Origin: Planctomycetota bacterium
Lineage (GTDB): Bacteria > Planctomycetota > Planctomycetia > Pirellulales > Lacipirellulaceae
DNA length: 16,565 bases
Direction: 5' to 3'
Assembly (NCBI GenBank): GCA_029259975.1
Contig: JAJDEE010000391.1
Location: 1 to 16,565 of the forward strand
Each line of letters starts with the position of its first letter. Within the stretch, counting starts at the first letter, position 1. Below are positions 7,096-14,191 of the stretch, one piece after another. The position numbers and the translations under genes are program-made. Below the pieces are notes generated by a model that was given only the letters and a program-made list of their open reading frames with translations, was not told where the DNA came from and did not search any database.

Positions 7096-10000
7096 ATGAC
7101 ACAACTCCAACAGAAGCTCACGCTCCCCGCCGCAATGGCCGAAAAGCTGGAAGTCGTACGTCGACGCACACTGCGAGTCCAGGTTGGGACGGCACTTGTG
7201 GCCGCTGTAGGTGTCTTGTTGGCCGCGATGGCGGTGGCAATGCTCGTTGACTGGCTGGCTACGCTCTATGACTTTCGCTGGCGGGCAGCGTTAACCTATT
7301 CGGCATGGACGGCTGCCGTCGCGACTTTGGTGGCGTGGACGCTCACCGCTTGGCGGCATACGCGCAGCGTCGATCGCATGGCTACGGAAGTCGATCGCGA
7401 GATCCCCGAGCTGCAAGAACGTTGGTCGACGGTTACCCAGCTGTCGATCAATGGCCACGCGACAGACCACCATACGACGGACACCCATCCGGCTATGTTC
7501 AAACAAGTCTCCAGCGAAGCGCAAATCTGGACGCCACGCATCGAAGCCGATCGCGTTGTGCCGCTCGACGGTCTCATTCGGGCGCTGCTGCTGCTCACAG
7601 CGATCACTTCGGTGTTGGGGTTTGCGGTGCTGTTCGACTCGCAACACACAACCGTTTTGCTTAAGCGTTTTTGGCGACCGTTCGAGGCGATCTCCGCAAC
7701 CGAATTGGTCGACGTGACCAACCGCAAAGTCGTAGGTCGAGGAGAATCGTTACAGATCTCCGCCAACTTGGTCGGCGCCTCCGTCGAGCAAGCTTCGTTG
7801 TTGCTCGAGCCTCAAACGGGCGACCACAAGACCATTTCGCTCGTGCCGAGAGGCGATAGCCAAGACCGATTGACGCATCGGCTGCGTTCGATCAAAGAAC
7901 CGCTGCGCTATCGGTTGCGCGCAGGCGATGGGCAGACGCCTTGGTATGAAATAGTTGTGGCAGACCGCCCTCAATTGGCCGAAGTCCGCCTTCAACTCAC
8001 ACCGCCTGCCTACACACACAAAGAGCCTAAAGTAATCAGCCGCTTGCCCCGTCGTGTGACGGTGCTGGAGGGTACGCATCTGGAAATTTTGCTGAAGCCG
8101 AAACAGTCTCTGCAAAGCTTGCAATTAAAGCTGGGGGCCGATCGCATCGAGCAATTAACCACCGACGGCAAAGGCTGGTATCGCTGGCAGACGACGCTCA
8201 CCAAAGACCTCACCTTTCAGCCGCTGTTAATCGAAGAGCATGGGCTTGGCAATTTACGTCCGCCCAAGTGCGAAATTAAATGCCGCCCCGACCGCCCACC
8301 AGTCGTCAAGATACTAACCCCCAGCAGCGAAATCGCGGTGCGTCCCGACGAGTCGATCCCTGTTACTTTTGTCGCTACTGACGATGTCGGTATCTCTCAT
8401 GCCGAACTGGTCGTTTATGACGAAGGCCAACAAGTCGACGGCAAACCGGTCGTTCTCGACCGCATTCCCATTCCGCTCGATGAACAGCAAGGTGCCCAAA
8501 AAGTCAAAGCAACCGTCAAGCTCGATCTTTCCAAATACGAAACCACCGACGGTTCGGAGCTGAGCTTTTCGGTTCGCGTTCGCGAAGACCGTGGCCAAGG
8601 AGATTCGAAAGTCGAAATGCTAGAGGTCCAAGGCCAGAGGCAAGAGATTGCCGATCTCGTTGCAGCCGACGATACGGATATTACGCAAATAACAGTGCAG
8701 CCACCCGCGACAACTCCCGAGAGCAACGATCTCGCCAAGCAGACAAACGAAATGGCGGACACCCAGCCCAGCCGACAAACAGGTCAACAGACCAGTGCCA
8801 ATACGGCTCCGGCAAACGCCAACGCTGCTTCAACAAACAATTTGGCAGCAAAAAAACAAGCCGCCCAGCCACAAACGCCAACGCCGAAATCCGAGACCAA
8901 GGATCTTGCTGCAAAAAGTGCCGCAGATGCGTCAGCTGAAGACACGAAGCCATCCATTGCCAAATCAAACCCAGCGCAGCCGTCCGCTGAGCCTGCGAAG
9001 TCTTCAGAGAGTAGCCGCAAGCAAATGTCTCAAGCAGAGGCATCCGAGCAACAAGAGATGACTCAAGATTCGCCACCGACGACGTCAAAGGTAGAAAGAA
9101 ATACAGTTCAGGACGCAGCCAATCAGAGTTCCGCCGAACAGAAACCCAAGGGCCAGAAATCAACGGCTCGACTTTCGGCCGATCAGAAATCGAAAATTTC
9201 TAGCACATCGCAACCGCAGACACCTCAAGGCAAAACACCCCCAGAGCTGGCGTCCTCTCCTGGCAACCCGCTGTCTCGGCGCGGCCTGGATGTCGAATCG
9301 GCTCAATCGTCCAGCAGCAAACGAATGCGGCTGAAAATCGATACCTGGGCCGGCAGCTACGATGGTCAACAACGCATCAAACTAGAAATCGCCATTGCTC
9401 CAAAGCTAGAAGCACTCGATCGCGCGTTAGAAAAAGCCGAGTCGCTATCGCGTGCAGTCCTCGATGAGGTCGATGCCGACGCAGACGGCGCCAAATCATG
9501 GGCTAGCCGCCACAACCGAGACATCCAGCGTGCCGACGAGCAGATCGAAGCCGCCATCCAGGTCGTCGAGGGCCTAGAAAGCGAAACCTACGATACGCCC
9601 TACGCCTTCATTGGCCTCCAACTGGTCGACATCAGCCAGGCGCACATTGGACCGGCACGCCGCGACTTTTGGAAATCGCTGCAATCGAATGACGTCGCGC
9701 GCATCGACTCGGTTCGCAACGGCTGGCAACACACGGTCCGTGCGCGCGAGTTGCTTACACAACTGAACGAGCGTTTCGAACGCACCAAAATCGAGTACAA
9801 AATGGCCGATTCGGTCGCAAAGATCAAGAAGATGTATCGCATTTTCGTCGAAGATTCGATGGCGTTACTGCGTCCCGATGACGACAGGGGAAGTCGTTAC
9901 CGTCGTAAAGTTGCCGAGTTCGATCTCGACGAAGAGGATCTCAAACGCTTGGAAGAGGTGCTGGAAATGCGCAACGAAATGCGGGCCGAGCTGGCCCGTC

Positions 10001-11484
10001 TTTTGGCGGACGACCCAAGGTTGTTGCGCCGCTATCTCGACGCACAACGCAATCGTCAAGCAGTCATTCGCAACAACCTCGATCGACTGATCGAACGTCA
10101 AGGCGAACTCAACCGCGAAACACGCGCCTGGGCTACGGTCGAAGCAGACCAGCGTCCGAAGTTGGCTAAAATACTCATGGGGCGACATATCGAATCGGTT
10201 CAAGTTATCGCCATCTCCGCTGCCGAGCTGCACGATCGCTTCGAGACTTGGTCGCCCTTGGGTAAAGAAGTCGAAGATGCCGACTTTAAGGCTACCTCTG
10301 ATGTGTTGCTGGAGATCGCCACAGCCACTCGCGAGCTAAGCACCGACGGCCTACAATTTGTCGCGGAATCGATCCGGGCGAAAAAAATTGCGAACGCTGT
10401 TGCTACAGAAGCTAACGAAGCAACGGAGTCGACCGACGAAGAAAGTGAATCGCCTGAACACCTCTTCGACGCGGCCGAAGCGGCCGAGCAGATCTCCAAC
10501 GGTGCCCAGCAGTTGTACGATCTTTATACGCAATTGGAAGTGCTGTTACGCCGCATTGGCGGTCGCCAAGACCGACTCGATACCGCCTATTTCGCCACGA
10601 ATCGGCTTCTTGAAACCCGTCGATTGATCGAGCAAACGTCCTCGTGGGTTCGACAGCTAAAGCAACAACAGGCAGGCAACTACCATCGGTCGGCCGAGGT
10701 GGCCCAATATCGACTAGCGATGGAAACCGATTCGTTGGCAGGCAAGCTTGCCGATCTCGAATCGCGCATGGCAGGCCTGTTGCAAAATGAAGGTGGAATG
10801 TTACCGCAATCTATTGCCGAAAAGGCCCGCGATTTGCTCGCTGCACTGGACGAGCAAGCGGCGCCAAACCAGTTGGCCGCCGTTTATGCGCTGCGCCGCA
10901 ATCGCATGTCGCGCGCGACGTCGCGTCAAGAGTCGGCACAAGCAGCCTTGGAGCTGGCCGGAAAACTGTACGACGAGATGATTGAGGCAGCGATCATAGA
11001 ACTCGATAAGCTGCCGGTGCGGGATCCGATCGCCAGCCTGCTCGACGACCCTACGCTCGACGAGTTGCTCCGTGAACTAGAACAAGAGCTGCCCATCAAC
11101 GAGGCGTTAGGCATTCCGCGTCGGCCTTCGAACTTGCAGATCATGAGCGACTGGATGCGCCCAGGCGGCGACAATGCGATCATGACCGGCGGCGGTCGGC
11201 GAATGCTATTGAACCAGATGCGCCAGCAACAACTGCGCAGACAGCGGCAGCTCGATCGCGCCTACCAACGCGCCGTCGCCCGTGCGTTGAAAGAGGCCGA
11301 AGCCGATGACCTCGTCAAAGACATGCCTCGCCTAGCCCGCGAAACGACCAACTGGAACCGCCTCGCCTCGCAACTCGACGACGATCTCCGCCAAGGACGC
11401 GACAAGGCACCGCCCGAGCGTTACCGCCGTGCGATCGAGCAATACTTTCGCCAGGTGAGCGGCGCGGACAAAGGTACCGAGTAA
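7096..11484 (+). CDS. Giant DUF4175-like membrane protein with disordered linker and coiled-coil tail
   Basis: The protein has 1462 residues, with membrane helices at about 29-51, 63-86 and 160-180. Helices 2 and 3 flank a short region with a DREIPELQERWSTV motif that resembles DUF4175-type proteins. Residues about 200-510 look like several beta-rich Ig-like domains (YEIVVADRPQLAEVRL, LTPPAYTH, VTFVATDDVGISHAELVV). Residues 530-740 are Gln/Ala/Ser/Thr/Lys/Pro-rich and surely disordered. From about 745 to the end the chain is highly charged and helical (many E, R, Q, L), with coiled-coil character. The gene starts 15 bases after the upstream stop, with aaggatgagag just before ATG 7096 as a plausible ribosome site. 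Such proteins accompany MoxR/VWA clusters in Planctomycetes and Bacteroidetes; their function is not established. It could be an envelope scaffold. The DUF4175 assignment is by resemblance only. Confidence 0.8.
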   Translation: MTQLQQKLTLPAAMAEKLEVVRRRTLRVQVGTALVAAVGVLLAAMAVAMLVDWLATLYDFRWRAALTYSAWTAAVATLVAWTLTAWRHTRSVDRMATEVDREIPELQERWSTVTQLSINGHATDHHTTDTHPAMFKQVSSEAQIWTPRIEADRVVPLDGLIRALLLLTAITSVLGFAVLFDSQHTTVLLKRFWRPFEAISATELVDVTNRKVVGRGESLQISANLVGASVEQASLLLEPQTGDHKTISLVPRGDSQDRLTHRLRSIKEPLRYRLRAGDGQTPWYEIVVADRPQLAEVRLQLTPPAYTHKEPKVISRLPRRVTVLEGTHLEILLKPKQSLQSLQLKLGADRIEQLTTDGKGWYRWQTTLTKDLTFQPLLIEEHGLGNLRPPKCEIKCRPDRPPVVKILTPSSEIAVRPDESIPVTFVATDDVGISHAELVVYDEGQQVDGKPVVLDRIPIPLDEQQGAQKVKATVKLDLSKYETTDGSELSFSVRVREDRGQGDSKVEMLEVQGQRQEIADLVAADDTDITQITVQPPATTPESNDLAKQTNEMADTQPSRQTGQQTSANTAPANANAASTNNLAAKKQAAQPQTPTPKSETKDLAAKSAADASAEDTKPSIAKSNPAQPSAEPAKSSESSRKQMSQAEASEQQEMTQDSPPTTSKVERNTVQDAANQSSAEQKPKGQKSTARLSADQKSKISSTSQPQTPQGKTPPELASSPGNPLSRRGLDVESAQSSSSKRMRLKIDTWAGSYDGQQRIKLEIAIAPKLEALDRALEKAESLSRAVLDEVDADADGAKSWASRHNRDIQRADEQIEAAIQVVEGLESETYDTPYAFIGLQLVDISQAHIGPARRDFWKSLQSNDVARIDSVRNGWQHTVRARELLTQLNERFERTKIEYKMADSVAKIKKMYRIFVEDSMALLRPDDDRGSRYRRKVAEFDLDEEDLKRLEEVLEMRNEMRAELARLLADDPRLLRRYLDAQRNRQAVIRNNLDRLIERQGELNRETRAWATVEADQRPKLAKILMGRHIESVQVIAISAAELHDRFETWSPLGKEVEDADFKATSDVLLEIATATRELSTDGLQFVAESIRAKKIANAVATEANEATESTDEESESPEHLFDAAEAAEQISNGAQQLYDLYTQLEVLLRRIGGRQDRLDTAYFATNRLLETRRLIEQTSSWVRQLKQQQAGNYHRSAEVAQYRLAMETDSLAGKLADLESRMAGLLQNEGGMLPQSIAEKARDLLAALDEQAAPNQLAAVYALRRNRMSRATSRQESAQAALELAGKLYDEMIEAAIIELDKLPVRDPIASLLDDPTLDELLRELEQELPINEALGIPRRPSNLQIMSDWMRPGGDNAIMTGGGRRMLLNQMRQQQLRRQRQLDRAYQRAVARALKEAEADDLVKDMPRLARETTNWNRLASQLDDDLRQGRDKAPPERYRRAIEQYFRQVSGADKGTE
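8683..9315 (+). other. Low-complexity (disordered) segment within the giant protein gene
   Basis: This stretch encodes residues about 530-740 of the 1462-residue protein. The composition is dominated by Gln, Ala, Ser, Thr, Lys and Pro, with few hydrophobics, so it should be an extended flexible linker between the Ig-like part and the coiled-coil part. No exact long DNA repeat was noticed, so expansion by slippage is not obvious. Antisense and shifted open frames here are composition artefacts. Confidence 0.8.
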
Positions 11485-11493
11485 AGAAAAATC

Positions 11494-12651
11494 ATGCAAC
11501 GCACCATAACATTCGTTCAGCTATTCACGATCGTCCTCGTCGCTTGTGGTTTCGCAAACCTGCTCCAAGCACAAACAACCGACGACGTACTCCCACCCGC
11601 CCAGTGGAAACGCATCGATCACAGCGTCGAGCACGCCCTACAATGGCTGGCTTCGCAACAACAACGCGATGGCTCTTTCCCCACCCTGACCCAGGGGCAA
11701 CCGGGCGTAACTAGCCTGTGCGTGATGGCCTTTGCCGCTCATGGACATTTGCCCGGCGAGGGTCCCTACGGCACGCGACTTGAGCACGCGATTCAATTCA
11801 TCGTGAGCTGCCAAAAACCAAACGGGGTGCTCGCACTGGTCGGTCCACTGGGCAAAAAGATTTCGCGTAATATCTCTCACGAGATGGGCAGTACGGCCGC
11901 CTACAATCACGCCTTGTCTGCGCTGCTACTGAGCGAAGTCTATTCCATGGGCGGTGGTGATTTGAAGAAGAGCCAGGAATCTATCGAAAATGCGCTGCAA
12001 GCGACGCTCACTATGCAGCGTTGGCCCAAAAGACGCCAAGTCGACGTAGGAGGATGGCGCTACATAGATCCATTTCTCGATGAAATCTACGATTCAGACC
12101 TTTCCATCACTGGCTGGCAGCTGATGTTTTTGCGCTCGGCGAAGAATGCAGGCTTTGAAGTGCCGAAAGAGTCCATCGAGAATGGCGTCGCTTATGTGCG
12201 TCGTTGCTTCGAGCCGAAATTCCAAACGTTTGCACTGATGGCGGATCCAGTGGACCAGATTAGTCGCGGTATGGCTGGAGCAGGAATTTTGGCGATGGCA
12301 CATGCCGGCATGCACGATTCGAAAGAAGCTCGAATTGCAGGGGACTGGCTGCTCAAGGAGGGCTTTGCAAAATATAATGAATGCCGCCCCTACTCAAAAA
12401 GAGGCTGGATCGACGATCGCTATCACTACAGTGTTTTCTGCGCGAGCCAAGCCATGTATCAGCTGGGTGGCAACCATTGGCGAAAGTTTTTCCCGCCGAC
12501 CGTTGCCGTGATTCTTGATAATCAAGCTAAAAATGGATCTTGGAACCCCGAGGCGCATCTCGACGCAAAATTCGGCAACGCCTACACGACCGCCCTGATG
12601 GCCCTGACGCTCGGCGCACCCAACCAGCTACTACCGATTTTCCAGCGTTAG
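11494..12651 (+). CDS. Exported squalene-cyclase/prenyltransferase-like alpha/alpha toroid protein
   Basis: The protein has 385 residues. Residues 1-26 are a signal peptide (MQRTIT, then the hydrophobic FVQLFTIVLVACGFANLL, and an LQA-Q cleavage site), so the protein acts outside the cytoplasmic membrane. The mature part has helix-pair repeats of the prenyltransferase/squalene-oxidase type: ALQWLASQQQRDGSF (48-62), AIQFIVSCQKPNGVL (99-113), DVGGWRY (184-190), DLSITGWQLMFLRSAKNAGF (202-221), MAGAGILAMAHAG (260-272), and a closing unit ending TTALMALTLGAPNQLLPIFQR. The cyclase catalytic motif DxDDTA is absent: YDSDLSITG sits where it might be expected. A binding or structural role is likelier than cyclization. 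It starts 9 bases after the upstream stop and is the last gene of the cluster. Fold confident; ligand unknown. Confidence 0.9.
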   Translation: MQRTITFVQLFTIVLVACGFANLLQAQTTDDVLPPAQWKRIDHSVEHALQWLASQQQRDGSFPTLTQGQPGVTSLCVMAFAAHGHLPGEGPYGTRLEHAIQFIVSCQKPNGVLALVGPLGKKISRNISHEMGSTAAYNHALSALLLSEVYSMGGGDLKKSQESIENALQATLTMQRWPKRRQVDVGGWRYIDPFLDEIYDSDLSITGWQLMFLRSAKNAGFEVPKESIENGVAYVRRCFEPKFQTFALMADPVDQISRGMAGAGILAMAHAGMHDSKEARIAGDWLLKEGFAKYNECRPYSKRGWIDDRYHYSVFCASQAMYQLGGNHWRKFFPPTVAVILDNQAKNGSWNPEAHLDAKFGNAYTTALMALTLGAPNQLLPIFQR

Positions 12652-12753
12652 GCGAGCGGCAGATGAGAAGTTACCAACCTCACGATGTGTTCACTGGACT
12701 TCTGTGCAGAGGCTTTGAATCGCGAAGCCTCAATGAACATAGCACAAAAGAGT

Positions 12754-12846
12754 TTACCGCAGAGGACGCTGAGTTACGCAGAGGAAAAGGTGAAGGAGAC
12801 GATTTCATAAAAACTTCTCTGCGATCCTCTGCGTCCTCTGCGGTAA
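12754..12846. repeat. Inverted repeat of the 'ccgcagagg' family
   Basis: Arms at 12754-12783 and 12817-12846 are reverse complements matching at 26 of 30 positions; the outer 16 bases (ttaccgcagaggacgc) match perfectly. The 33-base centre is purine-rich. The element has no coding capacity and no transposase. A minus-strand open frame across it (89 codons) is only the read-through of the repeat. Such 'cgcagagg' inverted repeats are dispersed in several bacterial genomes. It sits 102 bases after the last gene of the operon and could fold as an mRNA end. Confidence 0.75.
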
Positions 12847-12933
12847 TTTTTGTCGTTTTTTCCGCTGGGCGTATGTTCGGTAAATTCCTATCTGCCGATC
12901 GCCTTAAGACAAGAATGGCTGAACTGGACTTAC

Positions 12934-12955
12934 GACAAAAATTGCACACGCAATT
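12934..12955 (-). terminator. Weak intrinsic-terminator candidate for the minus-strand gene pair
   Basis: Read on the minus strand, aattgc at 12950-12955, loop gtgt and gcaatt at 12940-12945 form a perfect 6-base stem, continued by TTTG. It lies about 150 bases beyond the stop of the small membrane protein gene. The stem is AT-rich and short, so the call is tentative. Confidence 0.25.
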
Positions 12956-13104
12956 GCAGTCTGCGAAGCCGGCTCGTTTTTGAGTGGATTTCTAGCGTCC
13001 GGGCGTTTCTAGCGGACTTGATGGGCACTGCTTGATAGCTAGGGGAGCCCAAAAAGTTGAGTCGAACATTGAGGCCCAAGCAGGTGGTCTGTGATTAAGC
13101 GTTG

Positions 13105-13356
13105 CTATAGCCGAGGCAACCGGTTTTCCGCGAGCTTCGCTAGCTGTATGGCTGCTGCGGTCCCTACGACTCCTATCAACAAGAACAAACCGGGAACTTT
13201 CCCAGAGAGAAGGTATGTAAGCGGGGCGTAGCACAAAAAGAATCCCAAGCATCCTGCTACAAAGACCAAAAGAAAACGTATAGCCGAATAGGCAAGTTTC
13301 CGGAGTGCATTAAGGGTTTTCATGTTCGGCTCAGTACGAATAACACCGGGTGCCAC
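13105..13356 (-). CDS. Small two-helix membrane protein
   Basis: This is a hypothetical protein of 83 residues from GTG, or 72 from the ATG whose complement is at 13321-13323. Two hydrophobic segments are clear: AIRFLLVFVAGCLGFFLCYA and LFLLIGVVGTAAAIQLA, joined by a short loop (PLTYLLSGKVPG) and ending in a charged tail (KLAENRLPRL). The GTG at 13356 has a purine-rich ggcgggag about 9 bases upstream on the minus strand, which favours it. The internal ATG gives a more typical positively charged start (MKTLNALRKLAYS) directly before helix 1. The gene lies 17 bases after the ASCH gene and is probably co-transcribed with it. No family was recognised; the membrane location is inferred from hydrophobicity. 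Confidence 0.6.
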   Translation of the reverse strand: MAPGVIRTEPNMKTLNALRKLAYSAIRFLLVFVAGCLGFFLCYAPLTYLLSGKVPGLFLLIGVVGTAAAIQLAKLAENRLPRL

Positions 13357-13373
13357 TGCTGCACACTCCCGCC

Positions 13374-13697
13374 CTAAGAACCCTTTGACGCTTCCGCATC
13401 TTCCAAAATCCGAAACACCACGCGAAACGCCAAATACCCCGCTGCGATCTTTTCGCCGTAGAGCGCCGTGAGTTCCGCGCGCAGGGCGTCAGCCGTAGCA
13501 AATCCATCGGGCAACGCGTCCTCGTCCGTCAGCTCGTCCAGTCGGACCTCGTCTACTGCATCGATGCGGATATAGCCGATTCCCGGAATATAGCTCCGTT
13601 GCCCGACTTTCATCATCCGCCAACGCCACAGCCGGATCGTCTGCGTTTTTTCGCCAGCACGGATCGCCGCTAGAAATTTCTTTTTGAACAGTAACAT
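13374..13697 (-). CDS. ASCH-domain protein
   Basis: The protein has 107 residues, the usual length for a single ASCH domain (PUA-like fold, linked to RNA or nucleotide binding). Diagnostic are the N-terminal GEKTQTIR (15-22), matching the family's G-K-x-x-T-x-R signature, followed by WRMMKVGQRSYIPGIGYIRI with the beta-strand pattern. The later parts VRLDELTDEDALPDGF and LYG then a hydrophobic strand (YLAFRVVFRIL) also fit. The protein is soluble, with no signal peptide. ATG is at 13697 (minus strand); no strong ribosome site is seen. It is transcribed away from the tRNA-tig block and probably heads a two-gene unit with the small membrane protein. The ligand is unknown. Confidence 0.8.
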   Translation of the reverse strand: MLLFKKKFLAAIRAGEKTQTIRLWRWRMMKVGQRSYIPGIGYIRIDAVDEVRLDELTDEDALPDGFATADALRAELTALYGEKIAAGYLAFRVVFRILEDAEASKGS

Positions 13698-13785
13698 CGG
13701 GGAACCAAAAAATTGCGAGTGAGGGTAGGCATTGCACTCCGGCTTGTGGCCTCCATCCTATCAAATGGGCCTTCAGATGCGATGA

Positions 13786-13867
13786 ATGTCCAATGAACAA
13801 GCCCCAATGACCAATTTTGAAGCCGAACCCCGATTTCATTGGTCATTGGGGCTTGCTCATTGGACAT
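13786..13867. repeat. Long hairpin of 'cattggtcatt' type
   Basis: Arms 13786-13814 and 13839-13867 are reverse complements over 29 bases with a single mismatch, around a 24-base loop. The arms are built of the words ccaatgaacaagcccc and aatgaccaa. The 11-mer tcattggtcat at 13836-13846 is identical to 788-798. It lies upstream of the ASCH gene on one strand and of the promoter at 13897 on the other. No T-run follows either arm, so a simple terminator is not supported. Confidence 0.8.
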
Positions 13868-13896
13868 AGATAAGCAGTCTTACCCCGCAAGTCCCC

Positions 13897-13924
13897 TTGC
13901 GTGGGCGTCTTCTGGTCCTATAAT
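13897..13924 (+). promoter_or_regulatory. Sigma70-like promoter upstream of tRNA-Gly
   Basis: A -35-like box ttgcgt (13897-13902) and a perfect tataat (13919-13924) are separated by 16 bases, about 85 bases before the tRNA. An imperfect inverted repeat (cgcaa at 13886-13890, ttgcg at 13897-13901) overlaps the -35 box and might be an operator or just chance. The promoter probably drives the tRNA and possibly tig-clpP. Confidence 0.6.
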
Positions 13925-14009
13925 TTGATGATCTCCAGGGATTTTACCGATAGAGAAGGCTCAGCCGCTTGTAGCTGACGTCGTGGAATACTGGGGGAAT
14001 AGAGGGTTT

Positions 14010-14082
14010 GCGGGTGTAGCTCAGTTGGTAGAGCACAACGTTGCCAACGTTGTTGTCGTCGGTTCAAATCCGATCACCCGCT
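14010..14082 (+). tRNA. tRNA-Gly (anticodon GCC)
   Basis: The RNA has 73 bases and a full cloverleaf. The acceptor stem is gcgggtg/cacccgc, the D arm gctc-agttggta-gagc, the anticodon stem caacg/cgttg with loop ttgccaa (anticodon GCC at 14043-14045), the variable loop ttgtc, and the T arm gtcgg-ttcaaat-ccgat. The discriminator base is T. CCA is not encoded and must be added after transcription. GCC reads GGC and GGU codons. No terminator follows. Confidence 0.97.
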
Positions 14083-14191
14083 CTTGTTGTCTAGTCGTAA
14101 GGCGTTAGTCGATCTACACAGATACACGGCAGCGACTTAGGATGAACCTCATTTCACAGACCACCGAATCACGAGCGATTTGCGATTTCAC

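Larger units (their letters stand above)
12652..13104. other. Non-coding stretch between the VWA cluster and the minus-strand pair
   Basis: I see no convincing gene here. It holds a 7-base perfect hairpin (gaggctt at 12709-12715 and aagcctc at 12725-12731) without a T-run, the large inverted repeat at 12754-12846, a weak minus-strand terminator candidate at 12934-12955, and a direct 9-base repeat tttctagcg at 12989-12997 and 13006-13014. It separates plus-strand genes from minus-strand genes, so both transcripts should end inside it. Confidence 0.6.

Noticed and set aside
8681..9163. Minus-strand open frame of 160 codons over the low-complexity linker
   Set aside because: A stop-poor antisense of Gln/Ala/Ser-rich codons; hydrophobic only because of composition.
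12680..12949. Minus-strand 89-codon open frame
   Set aside because: Reads straight through the ccgcagagg inverted repeat, a common cause of false genes.
12964..12981. Possible terminator: agccggct palindrome followed by a T-run
   Set aside because: The palindrome has no room for a loop and flanking bases do not pair, so no stable hairpin forms.
12540..12983. Plus-strand 147-codon open frame overlapping the toroid gene
   Set aside because: Out of frame with the toroid gene and then through the inverted repeat; no family resemblance.
13101..13120. gttgc/gcaac hairpin at the end of the small membrane gene as terminator
   Set aside because: Only 5 pairs, overlaps the stop codon, and no T-run follows on the minus strand.
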